A DNA stretch of 24,111 nt from DATCKG01 sp036562385 (GTDB taxonomy: Bacteria; Bacillota; Sulfobacillia; Symbiobacteriales; Symbiobacteriaceae): positions 1 through 24,111 of the forward strand of contig DATCKG010000105.1 of the NCBI GenBank assembly GCA_036562385.1, read 5' to 3'. The translations under genes and the position numbers were made by a program. The notes beneath the pieces are model-generated. The model ran no database searches. It was not told the DNA's origin and worked only from the letters and a program-made list of their open reading frames with translations. The first letter of the stretch is position 1. Each line of letters begins with the position of its first letter. Of this stretch, positions 1-6,642 are shown piece after piece.

Positions 1-10
1 CTCTGCTCGC

Positions 11-109
11 AACCAGGGGTTATAGCCGGACAACGCAAAAGGCCCGAACCGTGCATACCTGCACGATTCGGGCCTGTCATGCGGTGTGAGTCCGGCTATA
101 CCCCTGGTT
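11..109. repeat. Nested inverted repeat around the RNase P RNA 3' end
   Basis: The outer arms are 11-30 and 91-109, about 19 of 20 bases complementary with a one-base bulge. The inner arms are 40-55 and 60-75 and form the terminator listed separately. The right outer arm lies inside the conserved 3' part of RNase P RNA. The left arm therefore encodes a complement of that RNA segment just beyond the terminator. Whether the pairing is functional or the trace of an inverted duplication cannot be told from this sequence. Confidence 0.75.
37..75 (-). terminator. Rho-independent terminator of RNase P RNA
   Basis: Read on the minus strand, a stem of about 16 bp (60-75 with 40-55, one or two mismatches, four-base loop) is followed by TTTT at 40-37. 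It begins about 10 bases after the predicted RNase P RNA 3' end. Confidence 0.8.
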
Positions 110-505
110 CTGTCGAGGATGATCATTTATCTCACGGCCCCGACCAAAGCCGTGGTCCCGGTTACCGGGACCGCGTCCTACCCGCAGCCTAAGCTGCCTA
201 CTTGGACTTGCACCGTGGCGGAGATTGCCCGTGCCACTCCCCCGTCGCCGGGAGACTTGCGTTTCTCTAGCTCGTTACGGGTACACGCGTCTCGGAAAGA
301 ACGCTTTCCCCATCGTCGGCTCGCGCCGCCAGGGCTTGCGCCCTGCGCCAACTTTCTACCGGCTACAGGTCCTCAGGCGCTCGGTTTCCCGAGCTCGGAC
401 TTCACCGATAGCGGTGCCAGGAAGTTCCTCACCGCACTACTCCGGGTGCAGCCGACCTTCCGGTCTCCCCGTTTCGTGCAGCGCGATCATCCACCGGACT
501 CACAA
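85..505 (-). ncRNA. rnpB: RNase P RNA (catalytic subunit)
   Basis: This is the ribozyme that removes 5' leaders from tRNA precursors. The minus strand carries the family's conserved blocks. Near the 5' end is a GAGGAA.CUUCC element (conserved region I). Further on is the GGUGCAAG.CCAAGUAGG block. Near the 3' end is AGAUAAAUGAUCAUCC followed by CGACAGAACC (conserved region V). The 5' and 3' ends pair as helix P1: GUGAGUCCGG at 503-494 pairs perfectly with CCGGACUCAC at 95-86. The length of about 421 nt is normal for bacterial RNase P RNA. The gene has its own promoter at 530-559 and terminator at 37-75, and lies just downstream of two tRNA genes whose products it would process. The ends are placed from P1 pairing and may be off by a few bases. 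Whether it is A-type or B-type was not decided. Confidence 0.95.
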
Positions 506-529
506 ATGTGAAGTTTGGTCGGTTGCATT

Positions 530-559
530 AGTATACCTTAGAACAGAAGACGCTGTCCA
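530..559 (-). promoter_or_regulatory. Sigma-A-type promoter of RNase P RNA
   Basis: On the minus strand, TGGACA (554-559) and TATACT (530-535) are separated by 18 bases, each one mismatch from consensus. The predicted start lies about 18 bases before the mature RNase P 5' end. The -35 box is part of the 3' arm of the hairpin that ends the tRNA unit. Confidence 0.65.
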
Positions 560-579
560 TGCCCAAAGTCTGGACAGCG
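540..579 (-). terminator. Hairpin terminator of the tRNA-Ser/tRNA-Lys unit
   Basis: On the minus strand a perfect 9-bp stem (CGCTGTCCA, 579-571 reverse complement, with 559-551) and 11-base loop is followed by the T-rich stretch TCTTCTGTTCT. It starts about 16 bases after the tRNA-Lys CCA end. The T-tract is interrupted, so read-through into rnpB is possible. Confidence 0.6.
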
Positions 580-594
580 CTTCAAAAAACGTGA

Positions 595-670
595 TGGTGG
601 ACCGTGAAGGACTCGAACCTTCAACCGTCCGATTAAGAGTCGGATGCTCTACCAATTGAGCTAACGGTCC
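595..670 (-). tRNA. tRNA-Lys (anticodon CTT)
   Basis: A full cloverleaf is seen on the minus strand: a 7-bp acceptor stem GGACCGT/ACGGTCC, a D-arm with AGCTCAATTGGTAGAGC, an anticodon stem TCCGA/TCGGA with loop CTCTTAA giving anticodon CTT, and a T-arm with GGTTCGAGTCC. The discriminator base is A and the CCA end is encoded (595-597). It lies 5 bases downstream of the tRNA-Ser gene and should be cotranscribed with it. Confidence 0.97.
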
Positions 671-675
671 AAGTC

Positions 676-766
676 TGGCGGAGAGAGAGGGATTTGAACC
701 CTCGCGGGGCATACGCCCCCTACAGCTTTAGCAAAGCCGCCCCTTCAGCCACTTGGGTATCTCTCC
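676..766 (-). tRNA. tRNA-Ser (anticodon GCT)
   Basis: A class II tRNA on the minus strand: acceptor stem GGAGAGA/TCTCTCC, anticodon loop TTTGCTAAA with anticodon GCT, a long variable arm with a GGGGGC/GCCCC-type stem, T-arm GGGTTCAAATCCC, discriminator G and encoded CCA (676-678). The 91-nt length fits a serine tRNA with an extra arm. It is the first gene after the promoter at 781-809. Confidence 0.97.
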
Positions 767-780
767 GTCAGCGACATGGT

Positions 781-809
781 ATTGTACCTGATCTCATCGG
801 TTCTGTCAA
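781..809 (-). promoter_or_regulatory. Sigma-A-type promoter of the tRNA-Ser/tRNA-Lys unit
   Basis: On the minus strand a perfect TTGACA (804-809) and TACAAT (781-786) are separated by exactly 17 bases. The expected start is near 774, about 8 bases before the mature tRNA-Ser 5' end. Confidence 0.85.
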
Positions 810-890
810 CAGATCCGTCGTTCCGATTTCAGGGATTTGTCCCAGGCGAAGGTCCGCCGTGGCAGGCTCACCAGCGCCCTATCGCGATCC

Positions 891-1247
891 TTAACGCCCC
901 GCGAGGGGATAGGTAAACTCGCCGGCCGGGACAGCACCGCTGAAGTGCTCGTCTACCAGGGCCGCAACCGCCCCCAGCGCGTCAAGGGACTTGATCACCG
1001 CAGGCGCGGCCGCCAGGAGCATGCGGTAACACGCGTCCACCGCCAGTACTGGATCCCTGTGCTCCTGGCTCCAGTAAGCCATCGGGTCCCGCTGCCAGGT
1101 GGTGCCAATCCACACCCGGGCCCGGTAGATCGTCTCCTTTTCTCCTGTTGGCGGCCGGTTCCCGGGCTTCTCCTGCCTTACCATCAGCTGCGCTTCATAC
1201 GCATCCGGCAGTTCCACGCAGCGATTGTAGATCAGACTCCCCTCCAT
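891..1247 (-). CDS. Uncharacterised protein, 118 aa
   Basis: I do not recognise a family. The product is soluble-looking with no signal peptide or membrane segment. Its first half has beta-like character (residues about 15-55, including RARVWIGTTWQRDP). A helical second half, about 64-105, contains VLAVDACYRMLLAAAPAVIKSL. The ATG at 1247 follows a GGGAG site with 8-base spacing, which supports the start. Base composition and codon use resemble the neighbouring genes, so it is probably real. It stands alone, divergent from the small gene at 1414 and upstream of the tRNA promoter, with no clear terminator between. It could be a lineage-specific gene. Confidence 0.6.
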   Translation of the reverse strand: MEGSLIYNRCVELPDAYEAQLMVRQEKPGNRPPTGEKETIYRARVWIGTTWQRDPMAYWSQEHRDPVLAVDACYRMLLAAAPAVIKSLDALGAVAALVDEHFSGAVPAGEFTYPLAGR

Positions 1248-1349
1248 CCAATCCGCTCCCTGTTGTAACTTTCCTCCATCTTCATATACGTAAATTGCTC
1301 ATATTGGATCGAATCCTCTAACCCTGGGGAAACTTGTATGGCCCACTAC

Positions 1350-1379
1350 TTGTGCCCAGTTGTGTTTAAGGGATATAAT
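1350..1379 (+). promoter_or_regulatory. Candidate promoter with perfect -10 box
   Basis: A perfect TATAAT lies at 1374-1379, with a weak TTGTGC 18 bases upstream (1350-1355). It would start transcription near 1386. This rules out the ATG at 1378 as the start codon on that transcript and favours the GTG at 1414. Confidence 0.45.
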
Positions 1380-1413
1380 GTACACGCCAAAAGAGAACGA
1401 GGGGGATCGATCG

Positions 1414-1674
1414 GTGGAGGAGTTACTGCGATTCCATCGCGACCAGGCCCTGCGTATTCTCAAGGAGAATCGGGGGCAGTCACGGGAAGGCATTGAATTG
1501 CTGGTTCGCGGGCGCCTGAGCGCCATCGCATCAGCGGCCCTGCCGCAGGGCACAACACCTACCCGCGAAGGGATCGAGGCGCTTTATCGGGAAGTGCTGG
1601 ATCTCTCCTACGCGATGTTCTCCCTCGGTTACACCATGGCACACACCCTTCAAAAGGAACCTGTGGCGCGGTAA
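1414..1674 (+). CDS. Small helical uncharacterised protein, 86 aa
   Basis: I do not recognise the family. The product is charged and probably all-helical, with no membrane segment or metal motif. It opens with EELLRFHRDQALRILKENRG and ends with a hydrophobic helix around LDLSYAMFSLGYTMAHTL. I chose the GTG at 1414 because GAGGGGG sits 8 bases upstream and because a perfect -10 box covers the alternative ATG at 1378. Starting at 1378 would add 12 residues (MYTPKENEGDRS). A strong plus-strand terminator follows about 19 bases after the stop, so it is a single-gene transcript. It is one of only five plus-strand genes here. Confidence 0.6.
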   Translation: MEELLRFHRDQALRILKENRGQSREGIELLVRGRLSAIASAALPQGTTPTREGIEALYREVLDLSYAMFSLGYTMAHTLQKEPVAR

Positions 1675-1692
1675 GGCTACTTGGCGAACACG

Positions 1693-1729
1693 AACCCGAC
1701 CGGCATCCGGCACCGGTCGGGTTTTATTC
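1693..1729 (+). terminator. Rho-independent terminator, plus strand
   Basis: A perfect 11-bp stem (1693-1703 with 1713-1723) is followed by TTTTATT. The T-tract also supplies the stop codon of the opposing gene that ends at 1724. On the minus strand the hairpin has only a poor T-tract. Confidence 0.85.
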
Positions 1730-2911
1730 GTAGGCGCCGTCCTGCCAGACCCCTGCCTCGGACACTCCAGGCTGGTACCTCCCCGCCTCCGGTTCCGGCC
1801 TTTCCCCAGGCACCGGCATTTCCTCCGGCTCCGGTCGGTCCGGCAACTCCGCGGGGGTAAACAACCTCTCTACGGGCATGGTCAGCCGGGCCACGGCGAA
1901 GTTGCCCAGCACGCGCAGCAGGCCTGCCACCGGCGGGGCCAGAATCAGCCCCCAGGCCCCCGCCAGGTACCCGCCGATCAGCACCGCCAGAATCACCACC
2001 AGGGGATGCAGCCCTACCCGCTCCCCCACGATCTTGGGTGACAGGACTGCGTTCTCCAACTGCTGGATCACCGCAAAGGCCCCCACCACGGCCAGTCCCC
2101 GCAGAGGGGAGATGCTCAGGCCAGCCAGCACCGCCGGAATCGCCCCCAGCACGGGTCCCACGTAGGGAATGAGCTCGGTGATCCCCGCCCACAGTCCCAG
2201 CAGCAGTGAGTATCGCAGCCCCAGGAGCGCAGCGGCCAGGGCAGCCAGGCAGCCCACTGTGAAGGACAGCAGGATCTCGCCCCGCACAAACCCGGAGAGA
2301 ACCCGGTCCATATCCCGAAGCAGCATCAGGATCTCCTTCCGGTAGCGCTGGGGCAGGGCCTGGACAAAGCGCTGCTTGAACCGCTCCATGTCCCGCAGCA
2401 TGTAAAAGGCGAGAAACGGCGCCAGCACGAGACTGGCCAAGAACCCCGCCGCCCGCTGCAGGGTCTGAATCCCCAGCAGTTCCTGCAGCACTCGTACGGA
2501 GCGAATCTCCATCTCCGTGATGGTACGGTCCAGCACATCCCGCAGTTCCGGCGGCGCTCCCATGACCCGCACCTGCTGCTGCAGGCTGTCCACCAGCCCG
2601 TGGGCCCACATGGCGTATCGGGGAATCGCCTCGGTCAGGCTTCTGAGCTGGCTCACCGCCACGGGCAGCAGCTTCACCACCGCCAGGGCGCCGGCCGCCC
2701 CCAGCAGCAGGTACACGGTCAGAATCGCCCACGTCCGCTGCATGCCCCGCTGAACCAGGGCGTTTACCAACGGCGCCACCAGGTAGGCAAAGGCCACGGC
2801 CAGCAGAAAGGGCGCCAGCACCGGGCGGATCATCCAGAGCCCCCAGCCTCCGGCCAGGATGAGTCCCCCCAGCACCAACGCCGCCACGACCCGCCGCATG
2901 CGCCTGTTCAT
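1724..2911 (-). CDS. AI-2E family transporter-like membrane protein (YrrI/YtvI/PerM type)
   Basis: A polytopic membrane protein of the AI-2E exporter/PerM family (UPF0118). Members include a proposed autoinducer-2 exporter and Na+/H+ antiporters, so the substrate here is unknown. An N-terminal pair of hydrophobic segments (about 8-50) is followed by another near 65-85. A long amphipathic central region (about 90-170) follows, then a cluster of C-terminal membrane helices (about 205-335) with the family-typical LGLWAGITELIPYVGPVLGAIPA stretch (split here only for reference, near residues 238-260). The last 40 residues are hydrophilic and Pro/Glu-rich. The 395-aa length is slightly above usual. 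The start ATG at 2911 is 5 bases after the zinc-ribbon gene's stop, so it closes the PRC-barrel/zinc-ribbon/permease unit. In Bacillus subtilis, yrrI and yrrD lie near mnmA in a comparable order. Confidence 0.85.
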   Translation of the reverse strand: MNRRMRRVVAALVLGGLILAGGWGLWMIRPVLAPFLLAVAFAYLVAPLVNALVQRGMQRTWAILTVYLLLGAAGALAVVKLLPVAVSQLRSLTEAIPRYAMWAHGLVDSLQQQVRVMGAPPELRDVLDRTITEMEIRSVRVLQELLGIQTLQRAAGFLASLVLAPFLAFYMLRDMERFKQRFVQALPQRYRKEILMLLRDMDRVLSGFVRGEILLSFTVGCLAALAAALLGLRYSLLLGLWAGITELIPYVGPVLGAIPAVLAGLSISPLRGLAVVGAFAVIQQLENAVLSPKIVGERVGLHPLVVILAVLIGGYLAGAWGLILAPPVAGLLRVLGNFAVARLTMPVERLFTPAELPDRPEPEEMPVPGERPEPEAGRYQPGVSEAGVWQDGAYE

Positions 2912-2916
2912 GACCG

Positions 2917-3126
2917 TCAGCGGCGCCGAATGGTCGTTTTGGGAGCCCCGGCGGCGGCCTCAGCTTGGGGATGCTCCGTGGCCGCCACCAGTTCCCCGTC
3001 TACGTCCAGGTGATAGACCCGTACCGTGCCTTTGCCCACCTTGAACTCCACGCAGCAGTCCCAACAGTAGTACTGGTCGGTTCCCACGCGACCGATCGAG
3101 CGGCCGGCGCAGTTCGGGCATCTCAC
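2917..3126 (-). CDS. Small zinc-ribbon protein, 69 aa
   Basis: The product begins VRCPNC and carries CPNC (residues 3-6) and CWDC-C (21-25), a treble-clef or zinc-ribbon arrangement. A short beta segment (KGTVRVYHLDVDGELV) and a basic C-terminus (KTTIRRR) follow. No enzyme motif is visible. The GTG start overlaps the PRC-barrel gene's stop in a GTGA tetranucleotide and has GGGAGG about 9 bases upstream, so the two genes are probably translationally coupled. A longer upstream reading in the same frame runs antisense-like over the PRC-barrel gene and is not credible. A nucleic-acid or protein-binding role is possible but not shown. Confidence 0.75.
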   Translation of the reverse strand: MRCPNCAGRSIGRVGTDQYYCWDCCVEFKVGKGTVRVYHLDVDGELVAATEHPQAEAAAGAPKTTIRRR

Positions 3127-3602
3127 GAAAGCGACCCTCCCGTTTCCGCTGGGCCGTCCAGGAGGATAGCCGCTTCGCCGGCCGTAACCGGACCCTCTAG
3201 CGGCACCAACTCCTTGCCGCTGAGCAGGTCGTCCACGAGCCCATGGGAAACCTGCAGCGCCGTCACCTGTCCGGTGGCCGGATCGAAGTGGAAGTCGTCC
3301 ATCACCCCCACCTCTTCCCCGGACCGTCGGATCACCGGCAGCCCCAGCAGATCCCGGCCGCATCGGCTCTCCTGCTGCCCGTCCAGGTAGACCTCCTCGG
3401 CGATGAGACTGGTCTCCCCCACGAAGCGCACAGCCCGAAAGTCCAGCGCCCGCCGGGGCTGCAGCCACCCGCCCGGATCCAGCACCAGGCCGCAGATGCG
3501 CCGGCCGTCCGGGCTGAGCAGCACCTCCCGGACCTCGCCGATGGGCCTGAGGTCCGGCCCGGTCAGGACGGTCAGCCCGATCAGTTGGCTTCCCCTGGGC
3601 AA
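3123..3602 (-). CDS. PRC-barrel domain protein (YrrD-like)
   Basis: Two PRC-barrel-like halves are visible. The first starts at RGSQLIGLTVLTGPDLRPIG and includes a GxVREVLLSPDGRRICGLVL pattern. The second starts at RDLLGLPVIRRSGEEVGVMD and continues with DFHFDPATGQVTALQVS. PRC-barrels are small beta-barrels found in RimM, photosynthetic reaction centres and many uncharacterised proteins. The two-domain form resembles B. subtilis YrrD, which also lies near mnmA. I prefer the TTG at 3602, with GAGGT about 9 bases upstream, because it begins right at the conserved RGSQLIGL. A TTG at 3638 would add 12 unlikely residues (SSCCERGRC). The stop overlaps the next gene's start. The exact function is unknown. 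Confidence 0.8.
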   Translation of the reverse strand: MPRGSQLIGLTVLTGPDLRPIGEVREVLLSPDGRRICGLVLDPGGWLQPRRALDFRAVRFVGETSLIAEEVYLDGQQESRCGRDLLGLPVIRRSGEEVGVMDDFHFDPATGQVTALQVSHGLVDDLLSGKELVPLEGPVTAGEAAILLDGPAETGGSLS

Positions 3603-3710
3603 TGTGCACCGACCTCGCTCGCAGCATGACGATCCCAAATCTGGCAGGAATCAGTATGCCCCGTTTCCGCCCGAACCACTCCTGCGCCTGGCCCAATTGG
3701 CAGCAATTCG

Positions 3711-4814
3711 TCAGTCCAGAGCCCGATCGATGGTACCGCCGCCCAGAACCCACCGGTCCTGGTAGAGGACCACCGCCTGGCCGGGGGTCACCGCCCGCTG
3801 CGGCTCGTCAAAAATGACCCGGATGCCGCCATCCTCCGTGGGATAGACGGTGCACGGCGCCTCCGGCGCCATCCGCCGGATCTTGGCGGTGCAGCGCACG
3901 GGTTCCTTCAGTTCCTCCAGCGCGATCCAGTTGAGGTCGGAGGCCAGAAGGCCCCGGCTGTACACCTCGTGATCCTCGCCCACGATCAGCGCGTTCCGCT
4001 CCGGATCCAGCGCTACCACGTACATGGGACGCGGTGTGGTCAGGCCCAGCCCCTTCCGCTGTCCCACCGTGTACAGGGGCAGCCCCTGGTGCTGGCCTAC
4101 CACCTCGCCCCGTGTGTTCAGGATGGGACCCGGCCGGATCGCTTCCGGCACCCGCTCCTTCAGGAAGCGGCCATAGTCGTTGTCGTAGATAAAGCAGATC
4201 TCCTGGGAGTCCGGCTTGTCCGCCACCTCCAGTCCCAGCTTCCGGGCCAGTTCCCGCACCTGGCTCTTCTGCATGCCCCCCACCGGGAACAGGGTGTGGC
4301 GCAGCGCCTCCTGGGTCAGGTTGTGCAGCACGTAGGTCTGGTCCTTCCGGGCGTCCGCCGATCGGCCCAGGAGCATCCTCCCCGGATACCGGGGATCCTG
4401 CCCGATGGTGGCGTAGTGGCCCGTGGCGACGTAATCGCACTCCAGTTCCCGGGCCTTTTCGAGAAACGCCGAGAACTTCACGTAGCGGTTGCAGGCGATG
4501 CAGGGGTTCGGTGTGCGCCCCCGGACGTATTCGTCAATAAAGTAGTCGATCACGGTCCTGGCGAACTGCCCCTTGAAGTTCATCACGTAGTAGGGAATGC
4601 CGAGGCGGTTGGCCACGGCCCGGGCATCTTCCACCGCCGCCAGGGAGCAGCAGCCGGAATGCTGATTCTGCCTGATGTCCTCCGGTATATCGTCGGTCCA
4701 GGTGTTCATGGTTACCCCGATCACCTCGTAGCCCTGCTCCACCAGCAGGGCCGCCGCGACCGAGGAGTCCACGCCCCCGGACATGGCCATCAAGACCCGC
4801 TTTCTCGCTGTCAT
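3711..4814 (-). CDS. mnmA: tRNA-specific 2-thiouridylase MnmA
   Basis: MnmA makes 2-thiouridine at position 34 of Lys, Glu and Gln tRNAs, using sulfur that starts from a cysteine desulfurase. The 367-aa product has the PP-loop SGGVDSS at residues 12-18. The two catalytic cysteines are in NPCIACN (C105) and DSQEICFI (C207). It also has the substrate loop TGHYA (131-135) and a C-terminal beta-barrel. The ATG at 4814 is chosen because AAGGGGAAGG precedes it and the protein then begins right before the PP-loop; a longer reading crosses the upstream terminator. iscS lies directly upstream, the usual Firmicutes arrangement in which the dedicated desulfurase feeds MnmA. A terminator lies between the two genes, so mnmA either depends on read-through or has a promoter I could not identify. 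Confidence 0.97.
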   Translation of the reverse strand: MTARKRVLMAMSGGVDSSVAAALLVEQGYEVIGVTMNTWTDDIPEDIRQNQHSGCCSLAAVEDARAVANRLGIPYYVMNFKGQFARTVIDYFIDEYVRGRTPNPCIACNRYVKFSAFLEKARELECDYVATGHYATIGQDPRYPGRMLLGRSADARKDQTYVLHNLTQEALRHTLFPVGGMQKSQVRELARKLGLEVADKPDSQEICFIYDNDYGRFLKERVPEAIRPGPILNTRGEVVGQHQGLPLYTVGQRKGLGLTTPRPMYVVALDPERNALIVGEDHEVYSRGLLASDLNWIALEELKEPVRCTAKIRRMAPEAPCTVYPTEDGGIRVIFDEPQRAVTPGQAVVLYQDRWVLGGGTIDRALD

Positions 4815-4867
4815 GACCTTCCCCTTTCCCACATTCAGAATGTCCCGTAAGACAGCGCCAAACACAG

Positions 4868-4895
4868 AAAACCTGCCCACCGACCGGCGGGCAGG
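4868..4895 (-). terminator. Terminator or attenuator between iscS and mnmA
   Basis: On the minus strand a perfect 7-bp CCTGCCC/GGGCAGG stem with a 10-base loop is followed by TTTTCTGTGTTT. It lies 22 bases after the iscS stop and 53 bases before the mnmA start, so it would reduce mnmA expression relative to iscS. Confidence 0.7.
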
Positions 4896-4917
4896 CTTCC
4901 AAACGGCCGGCTTCGGC

Positions 4918-6096
4918 CTACCGGCGCTGGGCCGCCACTTCACGCAGATAGGCCACAGACCGGCCAAACTCGGCAATCACGTAGTCGATGTCCTCTTCGG
5001 TGTTCTCCTGGCCGAAGGTAAACCGCAGGGAGCTTTGGGCCAGCTCCGCAGGGCACCCGATGGCCAGCAGCACATGCGACGGCTCCAGGGAACCGGAGGT
5101 GCAGGCGGATCCGGAAGAGGCGGCGATGCCCGCCATATCCAGGCGCATCAGCATGGCATCTCCTGGCACACCCTCCACGGAGACGTTCGCGTTGCCGGGA
5201 TGGCGCCGGTCCGGCTCCCGGAAGGGATCGATGCCGTTGAGATGCACCCCGGGAATCTGCAGGACGCCCCGCAGGAACCGGTCCCTCAGCCGGCGGGCAT
5301 GGGCCACTCGGGCCTCCATCTCCTGCCGGGCCAGTTCCGCGGCCTTGCCAAAGCCCACGATACCCGGGACGTTCTCCGTGCCTGCCCGCATCTTCCGTTC
5401 CTGGCCGCCGCCCAGCTGAATCGGCAGGAAGCGGAAGCCCTGCCGCACGTACAGCGCCCCGACCCCCTTAGGGCCGTAAATTTTGTGGCTGGAAACAGTG
5501 AGCAGGTCAACCCCCAAATCCTTCACATCGATGGGGATCATCCCCGCCGCCTGGACCGCGTCGGTGTGGAAGACCACCCGGGGGTCTTTCTGTTTGGCGG
5601 CGGCGCACAGGCCCTTGATGTCCTCCACGGTGCCGATCTCATTGTTGACGAACATGATGGAGATCAGCACCGTGTCCGGCCGCATGGCCTCCAGGAGCGC
5701 CTCCTTCGTCACCGCGCCGCTCCCCGGTTCCACCGGCAGGTAGGTCACTTCGTACCCTTCCCGTTCCAGCCCCTCGGCTGCTTCCAGGACGGCGTGGTGT
5801 TCGATGGATGATACAATGATGTGCCTCCCCTTGTCCCGGTTGGCCAGGACGGTACCCCGGAGGGCCCAGTTATCTGCCTCCGTGCCGCCGCTGGTGAAGA
5901 AGATCTCCCGGGGATGGGCGCCGATCAGCGCCGCCACCTGCTGCCGGGCCTCCTCCACTCCCTTGCGGGCCTTCCGACCGAAGGCGTGAATCGAGCTGGG
6001 ATTGCCAAAGTCGCTGACCAGGTACTCATGCATCACCCGGGCCACTTCGGGATGGCACCGGGTGGTGGCCGCGTGGTCGCAGTATACCATGCGCAT
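4918..6096 (-). CDS. iscS: Cysteine desulfurase (IscS/NifS family)
   Basis: A PLP enzyme that turns cysteine into alanine and a persulfide for Fe-S clusters and tRNA thiolation. The 392-aa product shows the N-terminal YCDHAATT, the PLP-contacting SGGTEADN (69-76), the HTDAVQAAG aspartate region (178-186), the PLP lysine in SSHKIYGPKG (K205), GGGQERKMRAGTEN (229-242) and the catalytic loop SSGSACTSG with C332. The long catalytic loop points to the group I (IscS/NifS) type rather than SufS. I choose the ATG at 6096: AGAAGGAG sits 7 bases upstream, and the protein then starts right before the conserved N-terminus. It follows the Rrf2 gene by 51 bases and probably shares its promoter. mnmA lies downstream. 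Confidence 0.96.
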   Translation of the reverse strand: MRMVYCDHAATTRCHPEVARVMHEYLVSDFGNPSSIHAFGRKARKGVEEARQQVAALIGAHPREIFFTSGGTEADNWALRGTVLANRDKGRHIIVSSIEHHAVLEAAEGLEREGYEVTYLPVEPGSGAVTKEALLEAMRPDTVLISIMFVNNEIGTVEDIKGLCAAAKQKDPRVVFHTDAVQAAGMIPIDVKDLGVDLLTVSSHKIYGPKGVGALYVRQGFRFLPIQLGGGQERKMRAGTENVPGIVGFGKAAELARQEMEARVAHARRLRDRFLRGVLQIPGVHLNGIDPFREPDRRHPGNANVSVEGVPGDAMLMRLDMAGIAASSGSACTSGSLEPSHVLLAIGCPAELAQSSLRFTFGQENTEEDIDYVIAEFGRSVAYLREVAAQRR

Positions 6097-6147
6097 GGTT
6101 GTTCTCCTTCTTGCCAATCCTGTCGAAAGCTCGTGGGATGAGAGCGA

Positions 6148-6594
6148 TCAGATATGGTAGATCAGGTTCTGCCCCGACTGCGCCGCGTGGGCCTCTTCCA
6201 CCAGATCCCGCAGGGTAATCCCATCGACCACCGCCACGATCTGCTGCGTCACTTTCTCCCAGACGTTGTGGACCACGCAGCTCGCCGCACAGTCCGGCGG
6301 GGCCTCCTTTTCCACGCTGCAGTCCGTAAAGCCGATGGGCCCCTCCAACACCCGGATCACGTCGCCCACGGTGATCTGATCCGCCGGCCGGCCCAGCACG
6401 TAGCCACCCTGAGCGCCCCGGATGCTGACGATCAGGCCGGCCTTTCTGAGCGGCGCGGCGAGCTGTTCCAGGTAGTGTTCCGAAAGCCCCTGCCGCTCGG
6501 CAATGCTCTTGAGCGACAGGGGACCTGCTCCCTCATGCATCGCCAGCTCGAACAGCATCTTCACGCCGTATTTTCCCTTGGTGGACAGCCGCAT
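6148..6594 (-). CDS. Rrf2-family transcription regulator, IscR-like Fe-S ligands
   Basis: A 148-aa regulator with a winged helix at the N-terminus: MRLSTKGKYGVKMLFELA, then the recognition helix region LSEHYLEQLAAPLRKAGLI and wing IRGAQGGYVLGRP. The C-terminal part has C92, C102, C106 and H109 followed by VWEKV. E. coli IscR uses three cysteines and a histidine in the same order for a [2Fe-2S] cluster, although with C-x5-C-x5-C spacing. The sequence thus supports a cluster-binding, IscR-type sensor rather than the cluster-free CymR usually found at this place in Bacillus. GGAGG lies 9 bases before the ATG. It heads the iscS unit, has a consensus promoter, and a dyad between promoter and gene suggests autoregulation. 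Cluster binding is inference. Confidence 0.92.
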   Translation of the reverse strand: MRLSTKGKYGVKMLFELAMHEGAGPLSLKSIAERQGLSEHYLEQLAAPLRKAGLIVSIRGAQGGYVLGRPADQITVGDVIRVLEGPIGFTDCSVEKEAPPDCAASCVVHNVWEKVTQQIVAVVDGITLRDLVEEAHAAQSGQNLIYHI

Positions 6595-6608
6595 CTGTCC
6601 GAGCCTCC

Positions 6609-6633
6609 AATCCCGAGTAGACTAATCGGAGTT
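6609..6633 (-). promoter_or_regulatory. 25-base dyad, probable Rrf2 operator
   Basis: The segment reads almost the same on both strands, with 9 of 12 half-site positions symmetric around 6621 (core CCGA.TAG.CTA.TCGG). It lies about 3-27 bases downstream of the predicted start of transcription at about 6636, a position where a bound repressor would block elongation or initiation. No other copy was noticed in the window. Confidence 0.6.
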
Positions 6634-6642
6634 TCTGTTCCC

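Noticed and set aside
1677..2732. Long open frame of about 350 codons inside the AI-2E-type membrane protein gene
   Set aside because: It is Gly/Ala/Pro/Arg-rich low-complexity translation with no motif, a frame-shifted shadow caused by high GC; the other frame has clear membrane segments and a ribosome site.
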